Shown here piece by piece: positions 60,094 to 64,000 of a stretch of DNA of 64,000 nucleotides. The position numbers and the translations under genes were made by a program. The notes beneath the pieces were generated by a model. It was not told where the DNA came from. It made no database searches and was given only the letters and a program-made list of their open reading frames with translations. The stretch comes from Pseudarthrobacter raffinosi (GTDB lineage: Bacteria > Actinomycetota > Actinomycetes > Actinomycetales > Micrococcaceae), in assembly GCF_023913735.1 (NCBI RefSeq), contig NZ_JAMXBH010000005.1, positions 62,001 to 126,000 of the forward strand. The letters are read 5' to 3'. The stretch's first letter is position 1. Every line of letters begins with the position of its first letter.

Positions 60094-61094
60094 CAGGAGA
60101 CCTCCTCTTTCTTGCCGAAGAATTTGATGTAGATTCCGACCATCAGGCCGAGGATTACGGCCAGCACCAGCGCCTGGGCAGACGCGGCACCGATATCGCC
60201 GCGCGCGGTCAGGAAGTTGAACACGGTCACGGCCACCACTTCGGTGCCGCCGCCACCGCCGGTGAGCAGGTAGATGTCATCAAAGCTGTTGAACGTCCAG
60301 ATGAACCGCAGGACGGACAGCATGGCGATGGTGGGCAACAGTTGCGGAAGGATGATGTGGACAAAGCGCTGGATGGGGGTTGCCCCGTCCACCCTGGCGG
60401 CCTCCTCCAAGCTGTCCGGAATAGCGTTGATCCGGGCAGTGAGGAACAGGAAGGCGAACGGGAAGGACCGCCACATTTCAAAAACGATAACGGCAATCAG
60501 TGCTGTGGGGATTTCGAAGTTCAGGCCGAGGAAGGAGACTTCCCTGGCCCGCTCGCTGAGGAACGGGATGGATTCCTCCCAGCCGAGCAGCTGCTTTCCC
60601 CAATAGTTGATGAGGCCAAACTGCGGATCCAGCATGGTGGTCCAGGTAAATGTCACGGCCACGATGGGTGATACGTAAGGGATCAGCATGGACGCGCGGA
60701 TCAGGGTCCTGCCCTTGAACGGCTTCCGGAGGGCCAGTGCCGCGATCAGCCCCAGGATGATCGCCCCAGCGGTGCCGAAGATGGAGTAGGCCAGCGTAGT
60801 GCCGAGCGACGTGAAGAAGCTGCTCGAGAACACGCTGTCGAAGTTGGCCACCGTATACGGGCCGAAGATGCCGGCGGCACGGATATTCAGGATCCGCACT
60901 CGCTGGAACGCAAGCAGCAGGGTCCAGAGGATCGGGAGAACCACCATGACCAGGACCAGGACCAGCGTGGGCGAAAGCAACGTAAGTCCGGCCCGCTGCT
61001 CCTCCCTGGCCATCGGTGAAAGCATGCGGCGCCCCCGCGGGCCGGCGGCTGATGCCGCCGGCCCGGCAGGAACGTCTTTTTTGACCGAACTCAC
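60093..61094 (-). CDS. carbohydrate ABC transporter permease (MalF type)
   Basis: 333 residues, six helices after a 30-residue cytoplasmic N-terminus. EAA loop EEAARVDGATPIQRFVHIIL. The middle has IPFLSERAREVSFLGLNFEI, a periplasmic-side loop. Overlaps the binding-protein gene by 4 bp. No ATPase gene is present in the locus, so it would share a housekeeping MsiK-type ATPase, as in other actinobacterial CUT1 systems (inference). Confidence 0.92.
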   Translation of the reverse strand: MSSVKKDVPAGPAASAAGPRGRRMLSPMAREEQRAGLTLLSPTLVLVLVMVVLPILWTLLLAFQRVRILNIRAAGIFGPYTVANFDSVFSSSFFTSLGTTLAYSIFGTAGAIILGLIAALALRKPFKGRTLIRASMLIPYVSPIVAVTFTWTTMLDPQFGLINYWGKQLLGWEESIPFLSERAREVSFLGLNFEIPTALIAVIVFEMWRSFPFAFLFLTARINAIPDSLEEAARVDGATPIQRFVHIILPQLLPTIAMLSVLRFIWTFNSFDDIYLLTGGGGGTEVVAVTVFNFLTARGDIGAASAQALVLAVILGLMVGIYIKFFGKKEEVS

Positions 61095-62503
61095 TTCAGC
61101 GAACCCTGGATGGAGCGAAGGGATTCCGCGGCCTGCTTGGCTGCGGTTTCAGGATCGACTCCGCCGGAAGTGACGTCGCTGACCGCCTTGGCGATGGGCA
61201 GTTCGCCCAAGGCTGCGCCCACCAGGTCGCCCTGGCCCTGGGTGATGCCCCAGCGCTTCAGGTCATCCGGACCCTGCTCAAGGATTGAAAGGACGTCCTC
61301 GGAGTAGAAGTTGCCCAGAGGTTCTTTCCGGTCCACACCGGCGGGCATGGTCTTCCACTTGTCCGAGTATTCAGTCGGCTTGTCCGCCGTTCCCGCACGG
61401 ACCGGAAGCCTGCCTTCGGGGGCGATGGACAGCCAGTCAACATAGCCGTCGGTCATAAAGTACTCCACGAACTTCTTCGCGGAATCCGAGGCAGAGTCCT
61501 TCATGACTGTCCAGGACACAATCTCGCCGAACTGGGCTGGCTGCTCGCCGTCGGGTCCCTGGATACCTGTTACGACGCCCGTGTTCTTGGCGAGGAAGGC
61601 AGGATCGGCAACGCACTCCGGGCACGTGGGCTTGGCGTTGTCACGCAGGCCGGCCATCTCGTCCAGGATGAAGGTGGACCATATAGCCATGGCTGCCTGG
61701 CCGGCGAAGTAGGAAGCGCGGACCGTGTCCACATCCTGGGCGCCCGGAACCGAGTACTGGGTCAGCATGTCGCGGTAGAACTCAAGGGCACCCACACACT
61801 CGGGGCTGTCAAAAGTGATGTCCCCCTGGGCATTGACCATTTCACACCCGTTGCCCTGCGCAATATGTTCGAAGGTCTGCTGGGTAAACGCCTCGCCGGG
61901 CTTATTGGCTGCCGCAAGGCCTGCGAGCTGCGGGGTGTCCAGCTTTTGCGCCGCTGCCTTGATGTCGTCATAGGTCTTCGGTGCCGCAATGCCGGCCTTG
62001 TCGAAGAGGTCTTTCCGATAGTAGAGGAGCTGCTGCCAGGAGGAGTCGGGGACCGACAGCTGCTGGTCGCCGTCCCGCGTCAGCTCGAGGGCCCGCTCGG
62101 AGAATGTGCTTGCACCCAGGCTCTCGATGACCGCCTTGTTGCTTGCGGGGTCCACCAGGTCGTTAGCGGCGAGCGTGCGGACCTGCGCAAGTGAAATGGA
62201 GCCGATGACATCCGGGAGGTCCCCGGCTGCAGCGGATGAGGTCAGGACCTGGTTGAACTGGTCCTCCGGCACGCCCACCAGGTCAACCTGAACGCCCGTG
62301 GCGGCGGTGAACTTGGCGATGATCTCCTCCGTTTTGGCGACGCGATCCGGCAGGGTGTCCGCCGTCCAGACGGTGATCGCCTGCGTGCCGCCAGTGGTTT
62401 GGCCGCCATTCGAACCTTCGTTGGGTGTGCAGCCTGCCAGCATTGCCATGGTCAGCGACGCTGCCGCAATCACGGCCACTTGTGAGCGGCCTCTGGTTCT
62501 CAT
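61091..62503 (-). CDS. carbohydrate ABC transporter substrate-binding lipoprotein
   Basis: 470 residues, family 1 sugar-binding protein. Lipobox MAMLAGC (Cys at about 24), then ITVWTADTLPDRVAKTEEII, DSSWQQLLYYRKDLFDKAGI, AAMAIWSTFILDEMAGLRDN. A Cys-containing loop (TCPECVADPAFL) and another Cys (NGCEMVNA, SPECVGA) suggest disulfides. ATG 62503 with AGGAGC; GTG at 62506 is also possible. First gene of the operon, divergent from the ROK regulator. Ligand unknown. Confidence 0.9.
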   Translation of the reverse strand: MRTRGRSQVAVIAAASLTMAMLAGCTPNEGSNGGQTTGGTQAITVWTADTLPDRVAKTEEIIAKFTAATGVQVDLVGVPEDQFNQVLTSSAAAGDLPDVIGSISLAQVRTLAANDLVDPASNKAVIESLGASTFSERALELTRDGDQQLSVPDSSWQQLLYYRKDLFDKAGIAAPKTYDDIKAAAQKLDTPQLAGLAAANKPGEAFTQQTFEHIAQGNGCEMVNAQGDITFDSPECVGALEFYRDMLTQYSVPGAQDVDTVRASYFAGQAAMAIWSTFILDEMAGLRDNAKPTCPECVADPAFLAKNTGVVTGIQGPDGEQPAQFGEIVSWTVMKDSASDSAKKFVEYFMTDGYVDWLSIAPEGRLPVRAGTADKPTEYSDKWKTMPAGVDRKEPLGNFYSEDVLSILEQGPDDLKRWGITQGQGDLVGAALGELPIAKAVSDVTSGGVDPETAAKQAAESLRSIQGSLK

Positions 62504-62682
62504 CACTTCGATGCTCCTGTCTTCGGCGGCCCCGGAAACGGTGCCGCGGATTCGCGCGCTGGGCCCCCGTTTCCGTCTGGCCCGGACCGCTTCGGCCGGG
62601 CCAGCAAACAGGTACTGAAAAACTTCCCGGCCGTGAGCGCAGTCACAAAGCCGGGACTTGTGCCTAAAGGCTATCCAAATGT

Positions 62683-62715
62683 TGTCTAGCTGTCTAGCAT
62701 TAGCTGCAGAGTCAA
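62683..62715 (-). promoter_or_regulatory. candidate operator and -35 of the sugar ABC operon
   Basis: Two adjacent copies of TGTCTAGC (62683-62698) followed by ATTAGC, just downstream of a possible minus-strand -35 TTGACT (complement of 62710-62715). Repeats would cover the -10 region, suited to repression by the divergent ROK regulator. Confidence 0.5.
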
Positions 62716-62801
62716 TCGACACGGGCGCAAGCAGGTTGTGCCTCCTCCACCTCAGGAGCACCTAGGATTGCCAAAGTGCCTTTAAACCGTAGGAGCCGCA
62801 G

Positions 62802-63950
62802 ATGTACGTGGGACCAGGGGACGTCCTTCAACTGATCCGGTCGGGTAAAGCCCGGACGCGCGGGGACCTCCAGGAGGAAACAGGCATGTCCCGCATGACG
62901 GTGGCACAGCGCGTGGATGCGCTCCTGAAGGCCGAACTGATCCGCGAGGCCGGCACTGCCAGGCCATCCGGCGGACGCCGCCCCACTGACCTGGCCTTCA
63001 ACCTCCAGCACTCCTGCACGATTTCAGCGTCGGTTGAAACAACCTCCACCCGCGTCGCCCTCACCGACCTCAGCGGGGCCATCGTGGCCGATGAGCCCCT
63101 GGATATTGCGGTCGACGACGGACCGGAGAAAGTCCTGCACGGCATCATCGAAGCGGGACACAGACTCCTTAAGCGGTCCAAGACGCCGGCGTCGAAGGTC
63201 TCGGGGGTGGGCGTCTCCATCCCCGGCCCGGTGGATCCGCACACCCTCCGGCCCAGCCAGCCGCCCATCATGCCAGGCTGGGACGCCTACCCGATCGTGG
63301 AGTTCATCCAGGACGCGTTCCCGGTTCCGGTCCTGGTGGAAAACGACGCGGACGCGATGGCTGTCGGCGAATACAGCGCGGGCTTTGCCGGCGTCACCTC
63401 ACTCTGCCTGGTGAAGGTTTCCACCGGCATCGGCACGGGGCTGGTCATCGGCGGGCAGATCTACCAAGGCGTCGACGGCGGCGCGGGCGACATAGGCCAT
63501 GTCCGCCATCCTGCTTTCGCTGGGCTGCGGTGCCAATGCGGGTCCTTCGGCTGCCTGGCCGCGGGAGCCAGCGGAGGCGCCATCGCCCGCGAGCTCGCAG
63601 GCCTCGGCATCGAGGCTTCCTCAGGGCGGGATGTGCGCCAGCAGCTGCTGGCGGGAAACGTCGACACCATGCGGCTGACACACGAAGCGGGCCGGCGGCT
63701 GGGCGAAGTGATGGCCACCGTGGTGTGCCTGCTTAACCCCGCAGTCCTGCTCATTGCCGGAGACCTTGCCTCGTCCTCGCTGATCGGCGGCATCCGCGAA
63801 ACGCTGTACCCCATGTCGCTCCCCCGGGCCACGCGTCACCTTGACGTCCGGCTTGCAGCCCTGGGCGAAGACGCCGGAATCCGCGGGATGTCCTCCCTGT
63901 TGGTGAACCAAGTTTTCTCTGCTTCCGCGGTCAACGCCCGGCTCGGCTGA
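62802..63950 (+). CDS. ROK-family transcriptional repressor
   Basis: 382 residues. N-terminal winged helix (GDVLQLIRSGKARTRGDLQE, ETGMSRMTVAQRVDALLKAE) fused to a ROK sugar-kinase-like domain: VSGVGVSIPGPVDPHTLRPS, VLVENDADAMAVGEYSAGFA, VKVSTGIGTGLVIGGQIYQG, and the zinc motif GLRCQCGSFGCLAAGASGGA. Xylose-repressor (XylR/NagC) class. Divergent from the sugar ABC operon; likely senses the imported sugar or its product and represses the locus. Confidence 0.92.
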   Translation: MYVGPGDVLQLIRSGKARTRGDLQEETGMSRMTVAQRVDALLKAELIREAGTARPSGGRRPTDLAFNLQHSCTISASVETTSTRVALTDLSGAIVADEPLDIAVDDGPEKVLHGIIEAGHRLLKRSKTPASKVSGVGVSIPGPVDPHTLRPSQPPIMPGWDAYPIVEFIQDAFPVPVLVENDADAMAVGEYSAGFAGVTSLCLVKVSTGIGTGLVIGGQIYQGVDGGAGDIGHVRHPAFAGLRCQCGSFGCLAAGASGGAIARELAGLGIEASSGRDVRQQLLAGNVDTMRLTHEAGRRLGEVMATVVCLLNPAVLLIAGDLASSSLIGGIRETLYPMSLPRATRHLDVRLAALGEDAGIRGMSSLLVNQVFSASAVNARLG

Positions 63951-64000
63951 GCGCGGCCGGCAACTGACCGCTACGCCCGAGCGCGCGGGGCCAATGCGGT

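Overview
High-GC actinobacterial chromosome, most like Arthrobacter/Pseudarthrobacter (Micrococcaceae). The protein repertoire (mycothiol-family DinB relatives, TAT-exported phosphatase, ROK/LacI sugar regulators, actinobacterial excalibur-domain surface proteins) and the strong G/C third-position bias support this; the species is inference. No rRNA, complete tRNA, CRISPR array, intact insertion sequence or prophage was seen.

Layout. 0-7.6 kb: a methyltransferase cut by the window edge, a membrane-anchored beta-lactamase-fold hydrolase, then four minus-strand surface genes (HNH nuclease with excalibur domain, PASTA/excalibur lipoprotein, DUF4234 protein, zinc-ribbon protein). 7.6-14 kb: a rifampin-phosphotransferase-like enzyme and a plus-strand run of small stress/metabolism-type genes. 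14-22.4 kb: K+ channel, ABC exporter with a broken permease, MerR regulator facing a SulP transporter across a shared operator, and a Ser/Thr kinase translationally coupled to a lipoprotein. 22.4-29.3 kb: an eroded zone with many gene relics around three intact genes (aldo/keto reductase, its LacI regulator, formaldehyde dehydrogenase). Two relics are paralogues of intact genes at 10.6 and 12.7 kb, in the same order.

29.3-39.0 kb: the clearest functional unit. A TetR regulator diverges from permease, two DUF1989 proteins, biotin carboxylase/carboxyltransferase and allophanate hydrolase, the last four overlapping by 4 bp. This would traditionally be called urea amidolyase, but the DUF1989 pair marks it as a guanidine carboxylase / carboxyguanidine deiminase / allophanate hydrolase pathway. 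39-44.5 kb: repeat-flanked HTH gene, polar amino-acid ABC transporter, hydroxyacid dehydrogenase with cupin. 44.5-52.8 kb: small genes, a deletion fusing a hydrolase to an acetyltransferase, a YbdK-like ligase, an 18-bp inverted-repeat element and an exported phosphatase.

52.8-64 kb: a carbohydrate catabolic locus. ROK regulator, sugar ABC transporter, Gfo/Idh oxidoreductase, and a four-gene overlapping operon of zinc-less MDR dehydrogenase, TIM-barrel isomerase/epimerase and two glycosidases. The parts suggest import, hydrolysis and oxidation of an alpha-linked glycoside; the substrate cannot be read from sequence.
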